Part shown: piece by piece, positions 37,630-50,240 of the stretch | Layout of the letters: each line of letters begins with the position of its first letter | Numbering within the stretch: position 1 is the stretch's first letter | Source of the DNA: Allacma fusca | Lineage: Eukaryota; Arthropoda; Collembola; Symphypleona; Sminthuridae | NCBI GenBank assembly: GCA_947179485.1 | Contig: OX359249.1 | Coordinates: 51,905,402-51,969,401, forward strand | Direction: 5' to 3' | Length of the DNA stretch: 64,000 nt | The notes under the pieces: generated by a model | What the model was told of the DNA's origin: nothing | Seen by the model: the letters and a program-made list of their open reading frames with translations, nothing else | The model's database searches: none | Made by a program: the position numbers and the translations under genes

Positions 37630-38909
37630 CTAAAGTCTTGCGATGTCTTGCTGAGGTCTTGATCTAGATCTAAATCGTGCTCCTTGTTCCGAAGGGGTAG
37701 ATTCTGTGGAAGTTGTTGATCTGAACCGTGATCGTGACCTCCCATCTCGCCTCGATTCTTCTCCCTGTAACCTCGAACTTGATTGGCGAAGTGAGGGGGA
37801 TGAACTGGTTGGATTAACGAACTTTGTCACTGTGTGCGTTTCTGTTAAAGTCACTGTCCTGACCGTGTCGGAAACTGGGGGACATTTTTCAACGGGGCTA
37901 TAAGATTGTGAGAAATCTGCTGAGAAACTTGGCTCGAGTAGATATTCCCTGTCAAGGGAATAGTCCTCAAAATCCGAATTTTCGTCCTGACGTTGTTGTC
38001 CTCTCTTGAGTCTCCGAGCGTAATAGCTGTAGTCGTCAGGGTATTGGACGTACTCCGGGTCTGGGTCATGAACCAGGGCTCTTTGACGCCCTGAATTTGT
38101 TACTTCCTGAACAGAGCTCCGGCCTGAATTGACTGGGGGTGGATTTTGAGGGATTTCTCCTGTAAAGTATCGGTTTCTTTGATCCCGAGGTTCACTAATA
38201 AATGGCTTAGAACCTTGCTGCGGGTTTGTTCTCGAGCGTTCTCTATTATCACGGAGGATCTTATATTGAGCAGAATCCACTCTCCGGCTGTTCTCCGGTT
38301 TCTTTACTCCTAGGTTAACGTGAACGTTGTCTGTTCCAATTTTCCCCGGAGGTCTTCCTTTCCTACGTTTTCCCCGTTGATTTCTTGCAATTTTCGTGCC
38401 TCTCTCTGAGGTTGGAGGAGCTTCTGTAGAAATTCGACGATTTGCTGTCATATCAACCAGTTCATCTGCTTCAAGCAAACGGTTGGTTTTCGAATTGGGA
38501 AGGTCTAGAGCAGCTGAAGACGCTTCGGGGATGCTGGAGCTAGGGATGGGGTCAATTTGATCAGAAGACGTAAATAGGGCGGAAGAGAGCTGTGTCTGTG
38601 TGGGCCGAACTGTAGTGGTTACGGTTTTCACCTCCGAAGTGGTCACTTGATAAGTTTTGGTCCGCGTAATTGTGGTGGACACAGGTTTGTTGCCGAAAAG
38701 CAAGGGAATAGTGACGAGAGCGGTAGTGGTCATATCTGTCACGTAAGTGTTGGTCGTGACGTAAGTTGTCAATGTCTCAACCTGAGGAACTATCAAGTTT
38801 TGATTAATGGCAAGCGGTTGAATGGCTGGGTTAAAAGAAGACTGCTGCTGCTTCTGCTGTAGCAACTGATACATCAACAAGTTGGTGAGTTGGCAGGAAG
38901 CTAGTAAGC
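37630..38909 (-). CDS. Terminal exon of a secreted Thr/Val-repeat, Arg/Ser-tailed protein (exon 2)
   Basis: Seen: the longest open frame in the window, 425 codons ending in TAG at 37630-37632. An acceptor (gattatttcag) precedes 38909, so the upstream TTG start of the raw frame is intronic. In the joined protein, residues ~96-120 are Gln-rich. Residues ~140-201 are a Thr/Val tract (TTYVTTNTYVTDMTTTALV) with a short Gly-Asn-Lys hinge, and a shorter copy recurs at ~441-459 after a lone Cys-Pro-Pro. A basic patch GKRRKGRPPGK lies near 274-285 and a furin-like RRLKRG near 393-398. The last 40 residues are Arg/Ser-rich. Known: Thr/Val tracts broken by a Gly/Lys hinge occur in arthropod extracellular, cuticle-associated and mucin-like proteins. 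Inference: an extracellular, O-glycosylated, proteolytically processed protein. Function unknown. Sequence complexity and coding quality are far above the surrounding DNA. Confidence 0.8.
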
Positions 38910-39712
38910 CTGAAATAATCAAATTATTTATCAATAAGAATTATTACATATGAACCCTACCAAAACATTCATACGGGATTAACTCAAACTAATTATTGTA
39001 ACTATTGGAAGATGCAGAGACAAACAATAAATAAAGCACATACTCTGGCACATCTAAACTTCAAACATTTTTATCTTTAAGAGCTGCTTTTGATTCTTGC
39101 TAACTTCGACATTGCTGCCTCGAGGCTGCTAAAAACCAATTGTGTATATGCTTTCACTCGCCTATCAAAAACATACGATTCCCAATATAACCTAATCAAT
39201 TTGACTAAATTCAACGTTCAGGGGCTTGAAATCAATGCCATTATAATACCTCTCTTCACGAATTTTCGTTCTGTGGGATACTTAAGGGCAAAATAAATGT
39301 TTGCAATTATTATAATTTGCTTTTTGAGGCTGTTGATGGGCACAGTGTCTCCAAACTACCATTACAAAGCATTTGACTTTTTATCGAGGTTCTCCCAAAG
39401 AACAACTTCCATGAAACTTGCCATACAAGATCTACATATAAATGTAACCCTTTTGAATTAAAATGGTAGTAAAATGGCGTATCAGGGTTCCTTAGAAAAT
39501 GAATATTTTAGATAGTTAAGCTCCATGCAGTTGCTGAGGATTCATGTTAGAAAGTTCAGTTGAAACGGTAAAGGAAATTAGTATTAATAGTAGTAAATAC
39601 TGAAGCATGGAAGTACTACACAAAAACTATCTTACTACAGTTATAACTTTTAGGAGTTTTCTGGCATCAATTTTAAAACCAATGATATTTCGATGTCGAT
39701 TTTATCGTGGAA

Positions 39713-40140
39713 AGGTATTAAATAAAGTATTAGGAAAAAGTATAGGAAGAGTTGCTTCTGCATGCATAATAGAAATCAACCCTCGTAAAATCATTAAACA
39801 AGGTAGTTTCATTATAACACTCATTTTTCAGTGACTAAGTGCTAATCATAATTTTGGATTACGATAAATCTTGCTACCTAAAGCAACCCCTATCATTCAA
39901 GTGTTATGCGAAACAGTACTTGAATAGATCTAACTTATTATTAGGCGCATACATACAATGATCGCGTTGCTTTTGGTTCCAAGATTTTACAGTAATCCCA
40001 AAGTATTATTATTATCATTTAGTCATTTAACAACGAGTGTTATAATGAAACTACCTTGTTTAATATTTTTACGAGGGCTGATTTCTATTATGCATACAGA
40101 AGCAACTCTTTCTAAGCTTTTTTCCTACTATTTTATTTAA
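39713..40140. repeat. Foldback with ~184-bp arms
   Basis: 39713-39896 and 39957-40140 are inverted copies at high similarity over their full length. For example, GGTAGTTTCATTATAACACTC in the left arm recurs inverted in the right, as do ATGCATAATAGAAATCA and CCCTCGTAAAA. The ~60-bp loop carries its own CAAGT/ACTTG pairing. Short open frames in both arms are a by-product. It lies in the proposed large intron. Confidence 0.85.
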
Positions 40141-40789
40141 ATGTATTTCAATACTCATGTATTTTTTTAAATCTCAAATATTAAACGAATGGGAGATTTT
40201 AAATGACAACCATAACTTTATAGACTTGCAATTAGAACCAATTCCTCACGTCCGCCTTATAAGATTATGGTCACTTACTAAATTACTGAAATCAGGAGAC
40301 TATTGTGCAAATCAGGAAAATCTGAGTAGGGAAAGGCTAATTTCATTCATTCCAAATGATTCATTAATTGTGTTGAGAGGCTCATGTGGAAATGTTAGGT
40401 GGAATGTATTCTTTCCAAATGTGGGTACTTCAGTGCTGCTAATTTGTTGGAGTCACGCAAGATGACTTACATTATCCCAATCAGTTAATTTTCTTGTCAT
40501 TGTTATTGTTGGTTGTTTCAATCTATATAGGATGATATGGATACGTGTGTTTTCAAAATACGTAATTATTATTTAAAACAGATTTTGTAGTTTCTGTTGT
40601 AGCTGTCAATCACCAGTGCTCTTTAATCTTTAACAAAATCCAAGCTTTCGTGATTCATGCCTTGAGTTAATCATCTTTTATTTTTAAACCGAAAATTCTT
40701 TGCATGAAAACGAAAAGCCAGATCTGCTGACTTGAAACTACTTTATATTATAAATAATACACATTGTATTTTCCAATTCGGGCAGTCAA

Positions 40790-40945
40790 CAATATATTTT
40801 GTACTCTGTATTTTGGGATAAAAATTAATCTGTTCTGAGAAAAAGTATTTTGTATGTTACTTGCGGTGGAGGATTTTGTAATTTGTATTAAATGCCAGCG
40901 CATCTTGTAGTATTTAGTAGTTTGCATTTTGGGTGGCTCTGACGA
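40790..40945. repeat. TATTTTGTA-rich interspersed repeat, second locus
   Basis: Many TATTTTGTA, GTATTTAGTAG and TTTTGTAATTTGTATT words, the inverse of those at 3.1-3.9 kb. Confidence 0.45.
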
Positions 40946-42454
40946 AAATACATGGGTTATTGTATATACATATAGATATGTAATTACACGTAGTCTCGTT
41001 TAAGCCCTCACGATGTTCACTGATGGTGATGAAAAGGTAGTGGAAAATAAACTAGATGGTGATTTAACCACTATGTTAATTGAACATTGTTGAAATAAAT
41101 GTTTCAATTGACTCTGTATCTCCATACAATTACGTACACATGAAGTACAGAGTAGATGCAATGTGAATATTCTATAAATAAATAGTTGCGCATGTTCTTA
41201 ATAAATACATTTATGCGAATAATTATAAATTATACTTAATGCATCATTCACATTGCACTTGTGCAAGTAAAAGGACGTTGGAGAGGAAAGGGCCCGCAAG
41301 TTAATTCATCTCCACGTATGGAAGTTTCGTTCACATTCCTGGTCAGAGCTCCAAGCGCCAGCAATTCATCTCTTGGCAACATTCGCTTAGCCCATTTTTC
41401 CTACATGTATCATCGTTAATTTAACACGGGGCAGAAGAGCAATCATCAGAAATTTAACATTACGCTGCACAGGAGTTGGTTGACAAAGTTGCGTTACGAG
41501 GAGCTCATTAGGGAATGATAGCATGTGCTTGAGCTGCAGAGGAAAATGGAAGCGAGTTCTAACTCCGCTTCTGCAAGTAAATCTCACCCCCTCTGCCTCC
41601 AAGCTACTTACATATACATAATTACATATGTAATTACCTCTGCAAGTAAAATACTTGCTGAGGAGATCAATGTGAACATTACTTTACTCAACCTTCCCCC
41701 GATAATAATAATCCCCGAAAAAACTTGTCTCAATAAGCACTGTTGCAAACTTTCTATGCTATAAATTATGTAATACGTGGGGAACTCTTTCTTTTATTTG
41801 GACAACATTCTCCACGACTCGGTGATTATTTCCAAGTTTTGTATTCCCTTATTATTTGCACGTCTACGTCCAGCACAAACAACTGCGAGGAGTCCAACAG
41901 AGCAACCTCCAAATATTCAGGGAACACTCAAATAACAAAACAATAATAATCATTAGATGATTTTTTATTACAATATATCTCACTAAAAGCTTCATCGTAG
42001 TCAGTAATACGTATCTTACTGATCCTGAGTAGCAATGTTATGTACATAACATGTTGGAAGTTGGATATTGGAAGTTGCAAGCGGACTTTTATAATATTTT
42101 GCTTGGATTTAAAAAACTTCCTTTTGATTTGTTCCCTACTTAATTTTTTTTTGAATACAAAGTATTGAAAAAGTGCAGCCTAAATGTTTTAATTTTGCAT
42201 ATGTTGGACTCCCTAAACAAGAGATTAAGAAACAGTTTTGCAAATGAGTAAGTTTCACTTCCATCTGAAGAAAATGTCCAAGTTTGAAGAGGGACAATTG
42301 GATGAGGCTACCACTCAAAGTGATTGTGTAGGGATTTGAATAATTATTCAGGGTAGCTCATGTGATTAGCTCTTTTATAACCACCAATAGATAATCCATT
42401 AGCACATGGGATACTCTCTGTCAACACAAAATGATGCAGCGGACATGTGTGCAT

Positions 42455-42720
42455 TCAAATTGTACTGGAAGGCTCAAATGCTTTCCCTTTCGAAGTGGCC
42501 CCAAAAGCAAGTGAAGCAGATTATTTTAACATTTACATATATCCGTGTCAACAAGAGCTCCAACAAGTTACTAACATGGATCTAGGCGTATGTACACATG
42601 GTTGCTTGTATTAAGCTACCACTTAAAAGGGAAAATATCTGGCCGTCGTGTAAACATTGACATTGCACTGGAAGGCTGAAAAGAGTTGCCGCCTGTCGTG
42701 GCCAAAACAGCGATGGACCT
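42455..42720 (+). repeat. Two ~55-bp direct repeats, ~205 bp apart
   Basis: ATTGTACTGGAAGGCTCAAA (42459) and ATTGCACTGGAAGGCTGAAA (42665). Each is followed by a CTTTCC/GTTGCC, then GT(G)GCC and AAAAC/AAAGC pattern. Confidence 0.5.
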
Positions 42721-43731
42721 AATATTTACATGTCTCTTAGATAGCAAATACTTTGTGGTCAATTTCTTGCAATTCGCTGCAAATTGTTGCAACTGAGTAA
42801 TGAAGCGTAATCTTTCCTATATGCATATATATCGGGGACTGTCCGTATGTCACAATAACACAAAAAACAACTCATCGTATTTCCATGAAATTTTGCGCTG
42901 ATGTCGATTTTTGGTTAAAACCCTTACTGCGGTTTTATTATATCTGGCTGTTCTGCCAGTCCCCATGCAAAATAGTCACCAAGTTTGAATATATTTGTTT
43001 ATCCTGATTGCAGGAGAAACCATTGCAGGAATGAACCTACTTCAAAAATCTATGGGAAATGTAATAATTATTAAAAGGGGCACATATAATCATTTTGTAT
43101 GTAGGCTAGGTTGGGTGTAAATTTTAAGGAATCCCCATTTCATTTTAAGAATTTTTACCTACATAAAATATCTTTAATCTTATTCATTTTTAAATTGGGC
43201 TTAGTGGAATCCAGTTTTTATTATAAATAGTGAGCTTTCGAACATCGACTGTGATCATCTCCGGGTTATCTACCTTTAATCTTAAATGTTCGTATTTAGT
43301 GGGGAATGTTTGCCAGTTATTACTGTCAAAAACTGAACTTTCAGGGTATTCGTAAATAAATTCAGGAGACTTTTACAGTTTATGCAGCCTTTGTAATGCA
43401 ATATATAATTATGTATTGCAGTTACCATAAACTACGTATTAGTATAATGTAGATGGAAAATTACTGATTAAAGTCAACTGTACATGTGTGTAATATATAT
43501 GTAATTATATGTATGGAAGTCCCTAGCTTGAACCTTAACTGAGGATTAACACAACTTTCCATCGAAAACAATATGACAAATGTTTTACTGCACCCATTTA
43601 TAAAGGGTGAAATTGGTTTCTACCACAGATTGTCTCCCAATATAAACAAATTAGAGGTTTTACAGGAACCCACGAGCATAATTATAATGAAAAGAAATTT
43701 AACGGCCTCATACTTAAAAATGGTTCATATA

Positions 43732-43800
43732 CCGGATGACCAACTTCATTTCCTACCCCGTCCTCGCCCTCATAAGGAAACGACTCATCAAAACATTTGA
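43732..43800 (+). repeat. Third member of the GGATGACCA repeat family
   Basis: CGGATGACCAACTTCATTTCC, CTCATAAGGAAACGACTCAT and CAAAACATTTGATTTCC parallel the 7161 copy. The C-run is broken up here. Confidence 0.5.
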
Positions 43801-44639
43801 TTTCCATTGTTTGTATTCAATTTGATAGGTATTTTGGTTGAGAATAATAAATTACGGACAGGACCGGAAAAGGTCTGAAGCAAGTTTCAAGAAATTTAAT
43901 TTCAAGAGCGAAAATGAGAAAGCTACGGAATAGAGGGAACTTCGTAACTTGCCAGTTTTTTCCGGACGATCCGGCGTTCATTCAATTTCTTGCAACGCTG
44001 TGTTTTTAGTAAATTTTGCGGGGATTTATTTGAGTGTAAAATCGATTTTTTGGGACAAAAGTTGTTGTCTCAGGGCCTAAACATGTGAGACCAGAATGGG
44101 GCGAATAAAAAAAATATTATTATTATGTCGGCTTTTTATAGCAATAATTTTATGAACCTTGATCACATGTCTGATTCCTGAGACCGGCATTTTTGATAAA
44201 TTATCTTAACAATTTTCCAAATTGGACAACTTCAATATTTTTTGAGCTATCAAGTCAATTATTACGCTTACTACTACAGTTCGTCGATGCGCAAATGAAA
44301 TCACCTTCCTTCAAAACTTCCAGGTCAATAATATTGCAAAATTTCGCCCTTCAAAATATCTTTGATAGTAGAAGGCCTGGAAGTATTTAATCGTCCCTCA
44401 GCCTTCCTTTAATTGTAGCCTTCATTTAATAGTATTTAATAAGGAACAAAAATACATTACAATATCGTTAACAAGGAATGCTTTTGTAAAGCATTTCGGA
44501 CAGAAGCGATCAGGATTTCCATTCCTGTTTACAAATTGCTTAACATTTTGAACAAAAGGGATAGTGTTAAAGAGGGACACATATTTCGGGTCTCCTGAGC
44601 ATACCTTAAAGTTCCAGTTCCCTATATATAGTTAATCTT

Positions 44640-44930
44640 CAAATACTGTAATTATATCTCTACATTTTTATATATGTATAATTATACACACATGATATTA
44701 TGCATAAACTGTATATAATAATTAGAGTGATATTATATTAACAATATAATGTGATCAATATCAACCTAATTATATACAGTCTATATATAATTAGAGAGGT
44801 ATTATATAATTAGAGTGTTATTATATATAGTCTATATATAATTATATATGATATTATACGTAGACTGTACATAATTATATATGATTTTATACATGGGTTG
44901 TGTATAATAATTATAATATTAAATAAGGGA
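44640..44930. repeat. AT-rich satellite-like tract
   Basis: Repeated words GTCTATATATAATTA, TTAGAGTGATATTATA and GATATTATAC, irregularly spaced. Almost free of G and C. Confidence 0.7.
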
Positions 44931-47900
44931 GTCCGCTGTAAACAGTTGAGAATGAAAATAATTTTTTCCAGTTTAAGATAAAAATTTGGGTACTTAACCA
45001 ACTCTACAAATTGTACCGGAACGACATTCTACTCTGATTTTGATTGGGTTTATAGGTTTATAGAGTAGATCTTTCGTGAGAAAATTCATCATGCCCCGTA
45101 ATGTTTTCTTCCTACAAATACATGCTCATCTTGAGACAAGTACATCATGATTTTATGACACATTTAACACATGTGTTCTTCTTCCCTCGTCAAAAATTCT
45201 AACACATAATAATTTTAAGCATCAACCAACTGAAAATGTAAACATTAGGTTATTTTATTGTTTTGAAACCTTTTTTTGTTATTTCAATGGTAGTCCAAAA
45301 TAAGTTTGTAATAACCACCAGCACCAACATTTGTGGACATAAATACAGAAACTCTGTGCCAAGCGCATACAACTTAAAGTTCTATGATGTTTATACGGTA
45401 TTGGGATTTGCATGAGGGGGATTATCTCCGTCTCGGAGGAAACACTACATATATAAGGTGTAAATAATTTCAATGGGAAGTTGTACATATGGGAGAAGGC
45501 TGGTAGTAAACCGACTACATTACCATCACTTTTGCTTTTTGGGCTTCAGTATGTTTAAGTGTAAAAAAAGCTATTCCATAGTAAGATTTTCCGCACAACC
45601 CAGCCTTATATCCTGAGGAATTTAAATCTGTTATAAATTACTGGGTTGGGAACTATGCTTTAGAGATAAACCCTTTGCCTCAAACCTTAAGCCATCTATC
45701 GCGGAATTATTTCCTGTTATCTTGACTCAAGGCCGTCTAGTTTTTAGCTCAGGTTTTTGCTCAAGCTAGTAATTGTAAGAGATTATTTGTAGAAAATCCT
45801 GCGTACATATATTTGTTGTTTGAACTTCAGCTAATATGATTATATGAGGAGAACCTTGCTTAGAATTTTTTTTGACTGAGGAAAACAGAATGTATATAAG
45901 GTCAGAGTATCGAGTCAGAGGAAGGTGAGGTTGATTGTGTCTAAATATCTACTTGTTATGCAGTAGAGACGCAATGATGTTACAATGTCGTGAGGCGGTG
46001 ATGCAATAATTATAAGCAATCAATATTCACAAGTAATAAAAGATGGGCAAGTACGGAATTTAGTGAGAACGGATCTCAGTAGATCCTGGTATTCCCAACG
46101 CTGCTCAACAGGATTGGGATTCAAAGGAAAAATATTAAAGTGTGACCTTTCCCAATGGGCTTGCTTATGTAAAATTGTGCCTACAGACCTTTTTTTTACG
46201 GTTTCCCTTGCGAGGTGTGGATAAACTAGCGCATGTGAAAGACATTGCAAGCACCTACTATGACAGACATAAGTATGTAATTATGTAGACATTTTCCCAG
46301 GAATTTGGGTCTAGTTTATTTTTATTCTATATATTGCTATCGTTATTTAATAATGGGCAGGCATTACTTTCGGAGCATTTAATTGTGATAGTGAGACACC
46401 ACTCGCCACTCACCACCCTTTGAATTCCGGACTTGTCCCTTAGTTTCCCATACGCTTGCCATATTCGAATACAGTTTAGAATTAAGAACAGCAATTAATA
46501 CTAGTATCTATAAATAATAGTACCCTCATGGCGAGGGCAATAATTATTATTAGCGTGATGCGCACCAAATTAAATATAAGACGTTAGCAGGCATTGCATT
46601 AAATACAGATCAAGGATCATGTGCTCGAAGCACGTTTCTATGAAAGGAGCCAACACCCAGCTCGTATAGAGTATTTACGTAAACTTACCACCATTTATAA
46701 TTATTATGCTATGACTAGGCGTTGCCACAACTCAAAGTTTGCAGCTCATTAACTGATTCAATAAATATTCTTTCATACCTAGTTACAATTACCATGCCTC
46801 ACAAGGACAAATTCCATCCATGTCTTTCCAAACGTTCTCTTACAAATATCTGTATACACAGTTCACGTCCAATCACAGAAATTGGAGCTATAATACTAGC
46901 TCTATGACAAAGAAGTGGCAGTTTACTTTTAATTGCTTTCAGAATATCCTCAGTGGCTGGAATTCAGTTCCTTGCACTGGGTTAGAACGTGCTCACAACA
47001 AAAAATGTCTAGTCTTTCACAGTCCCATTGATGCATAGGAAATCAAATCTCCAAAGAGTGGAAACCATGGTTGGGGCGAGATCCAGAGGTGATTATATTA
47101 GCATATTGTTTTCTGTTGTCAATGAGTCTAAAGCAATGTCAATAAGGTCCTCCTCTCTCTCTTTAGTTGGGCTCTTTTAATCCTTTACCCGTTGTTGACT
47201 AATATTAGCAACCCTGCATGACAGAAGTAAAACTTCAAAAATTAATCCACCTCGAAAGTTAAACGTAAATATTGCAAAACATATATTGTGGGGAAAACAT
47301 CGCAAAAAAAAATCCATTTGCAAATCAATTCTAGCGTAAAAATATAGAACTTTAGAGGAAACCAGTTTTCCCAATACACGTACAGTAATTATCTATACAA
47401 AATAAACCAGCATTATCTTCTGACAATGAGTCCTTTAATATTTTCGTTTTAAAAAACACTTGACTCTTGAAGAAGATTCTTAAAGTGGGATTTTCTCTAT
47501 ACTAGAGGAAATTGATTCTAACACATCCCGGTTCCCCACATACATAGATAGTTATTCTCCTTATGAGGCAGCATACACTTGTTACGTCCACAATTAGATA
47601 GTTTTGTCATACAGCTATGTAAGTTGTATGGTTATTAATTACAGAGCACTGCATTATATTCTAGAATCCTATAATTTTTTATAATTGTCTAAGTAACGCC
47701 TAGTTTTCATGACATGCTATTCTATATCACCAATACTTCAAATTTTAATCAGAATATCTACACTTTTAATCACAATAAATTTACAAATGGTTGTAAGGGC
47801 GAATCAGCCAGAATAAATCAATTCATTCATTCACACTAGAGACGGCATGTCCTGTATGTAGTACTAATTAATTGCTACTTCAGCTTCTGACATTAAGGAA

Positions 47901-49809
47901 TCTACATGCGACATTAGAAGTGAGTCCTTAAACATCCCCCTGCCGTTTCATGTTATATAATAAATTATACCGTGCTATGTTTTGTACATGGAGCTTCCAA
48001 GAAATCTCATCCCTTATATGGATACATCCATGACAGCTGCGGAACTAGCTCATTGTCGTCGAGAATGATGAGAGGTGTCGACTGTAAGGAATAATTGAAA
48101 GACGCACGAACTGATAATGCTAGCGAGAAGTTTCCGTAGCCCATTCCATGTCTGCATACCAAAACAATGCTGATTTGGAGTGTCCCCACTTACTCATTTC
48201 GTATTATTGAGTACAATTTCAGTCGTAGTTCAAAGTATGTTTATTTTGTTTTTCATTATATTTTGTATTTATTAATTTAATGTAAACAGGAAGCTAGTCT
48301 TTAGAACTCTAATGCTTACGAGGGTCTAGGGCAAGACTCGTCTGTCGTGTCTTCAACAGCAACGACACTCAACTGTTTTAACATTTTAAGTAGCGGATTC
48401 TTACAGCGCCCCGTAATTAATTATTAACTAAATTAAAAAGATTTTAGTCTAGATTTTGTGGTGTTGTTAGAAGTGCGTGGAATTGAGTTGTCACTTCCTA
48501 AACGCGGGCATTGAGCGAAAAGGGTTATTTTACTCGTTAGATGGTGATATATTCGGACGGAGGATTTTTCCCCGGATACAACACCTCCAGCAACTCCATT
48601 TCTAAACCAAGAAATTCTCTCCTCCCGGATGATCAGAGGGGTAACAAAAGAGGAGAAAATTCAGATTTTTGAAATTCAGATTCAGAAAATTGAAGAACTT
48701 TCAGCTGTCTGCCAGAGATGTACAGTAGAACCAGATTTTCTAAAATTTGCTACATTTACATAGGTCAGTAATTGGGGTCACAAACCTAAATCAAAGTTGG
48801 AATTATTTCAGGAATTCAAAATTACGGATAATTTTTTCCCGTAGATACAAACAAAAAAGGTAGGAATGCAATGTCTTGGTTCGTCATGAAAAAAAATCGA
48901 TTTAGGAAACAGATTATGATTTATGATTTACAATTCTTTCTTCACTCGGCCTGAACTATTCAGCGCAGGATCTTATCTTGTCCTCGATTGAAAGCGCTTT
49001 AAATGGATCTTTACGTCAAAGGTACGTCAAATTTTATTTTGTTTGTAAAAATTCGAAATATAAAAATTAAAAAATCATAAACTTCAGTAAATATTCATTT
49101 TTTCAAAAAAATGTTGACTTCGCTCCATTTCTTTAGCGCGGTATCTAGAGTTTTTGAGTTACAGGGCTGGAATAAATTTTGAAAAATCTGGAAGAAAATT
49201 TGCTACAAAATAGGGAAAGACATGCGTCAGTCTGTATAATATTGGGAGGGATTATATCCCGAGGGAATACATTCGATCATGATTTGTGCTGTGTTAAGTT
49301 ACAAAAATAATGCAGGTATAAAAATTATGTTCTGTCTATCTCTGAAAATCATTGCTTGTACTGTGTTGATTTGACAATAAAGCCTCTACATAATTACATA
49401 TAACGTTGTTGTTAGGTACGAGGATACTATAAAAGATATTTTCTGCAAAGATACGACTCAAGTGTCATACCCCATTGAATTTTTAAGATCTGTTTGGAAG
49501 CAGCGTGTGTACTACGGTCAGATCTCGTTATAAGGTACTTCCTTTTTGCGACAAGTTTTTTAAGCATCGTGTAGGATGCGGATGGTTGGATTGACAATGA
49601 GCGAAGGGTCCCTATAAAGAAATTTTACTGCAAAATAACTACATATGTAGCTTCGCACCTTGACCAAACCTGATCAAATCCTTGTTTTCTTTTACTCTTT
49701 GAGTCCATCGAAATTAACCGTAGCTTATTATTTGCTAGCAATTTTTTCCAAATATTGTAAACTCAAAAACTAAATTTAAAGAAAAAAAATCTTTTTCGAA
49801 AAACCGCCC

Positions 49810-49823
49810 ACCCCCCCCCCCCC
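49810..49823 (+). repeat. Poly-C tract, 14 bases
   Basis: Uninterrupted run of C in otherwise AT-rich DNA. Unlike the runs at 7190 and 27391, it is not followed by CTAGCC. Confidence 0.95.
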
Positions 49824-50084
49824 AAAGTTTCAGATATTCAATATCAACGTTAAATATGCAATTCATAGTAAATCTAAAATATATTTTTGGGTGTTATCAA
49901 AATTGAACTCTGGACGACCTGTCGGAAGACCCAACTTTGTGTAATACTTTTTAACTAGTAGTCAAGTTGGAACTTGTTTCTCCCACGGTTTCCAAACGGA
50001 GTCCAACTCTTCAACAAAAAAAATTAAACTCGATATAATCTGACCTTGTTTCGCATTGACATAGCAGTCCAAAAGATGTACATG

Positions 50085-50240
50085 CATATTAAATGCATGC
50101 ATGTTAAAAATACATTTTGTATTTTTTGTATTTTAGCTCATCCCAGAGCACACATGTATCTGGAAGTTGATATTTTTACGGGATGAATGTATTTTGTAGT
50201 TGGAATTTTCTATGATTTGCAAGGCTTTAATGTACTAATT
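50085..50240. repeat. TATTTTGTA-rich interspersed repeat, third locus
   Basis: ACATTTTGTATTTTTTGTA, AATGTATTTTGTAGTTGG and TTTGCATTCTGTATC. TGCATGCATG precedes them. Confidence 0.45.

Noticed and set aside
38330-38400. RGKRRKGRPPGK as an AT-hook, implying a DNA-binding protein
   Set aside because: Only one copy, and the protein has a signal peptide with Thr-rich tracts. A basic processing or matrix-binding patch is more likely.
37706-38862. Plus-strand frames under the Thr-rich exon
   Set aside because: Antisense shadows of a clearly better minus-strand frame.
38456-38934. Start of the Thr-rich exon at the upstream TTG (MINNLII reading)
   Set aside because: The first codons are AT-rich and end in TTTCAG; a splice acceptor at 38910 explains the boundary better than a non-ATG start.
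48007-48189. 60-codon minus frame in a GC-richer patch
   Set aside because: No splice site pair, motif or homology; left as unsupported.
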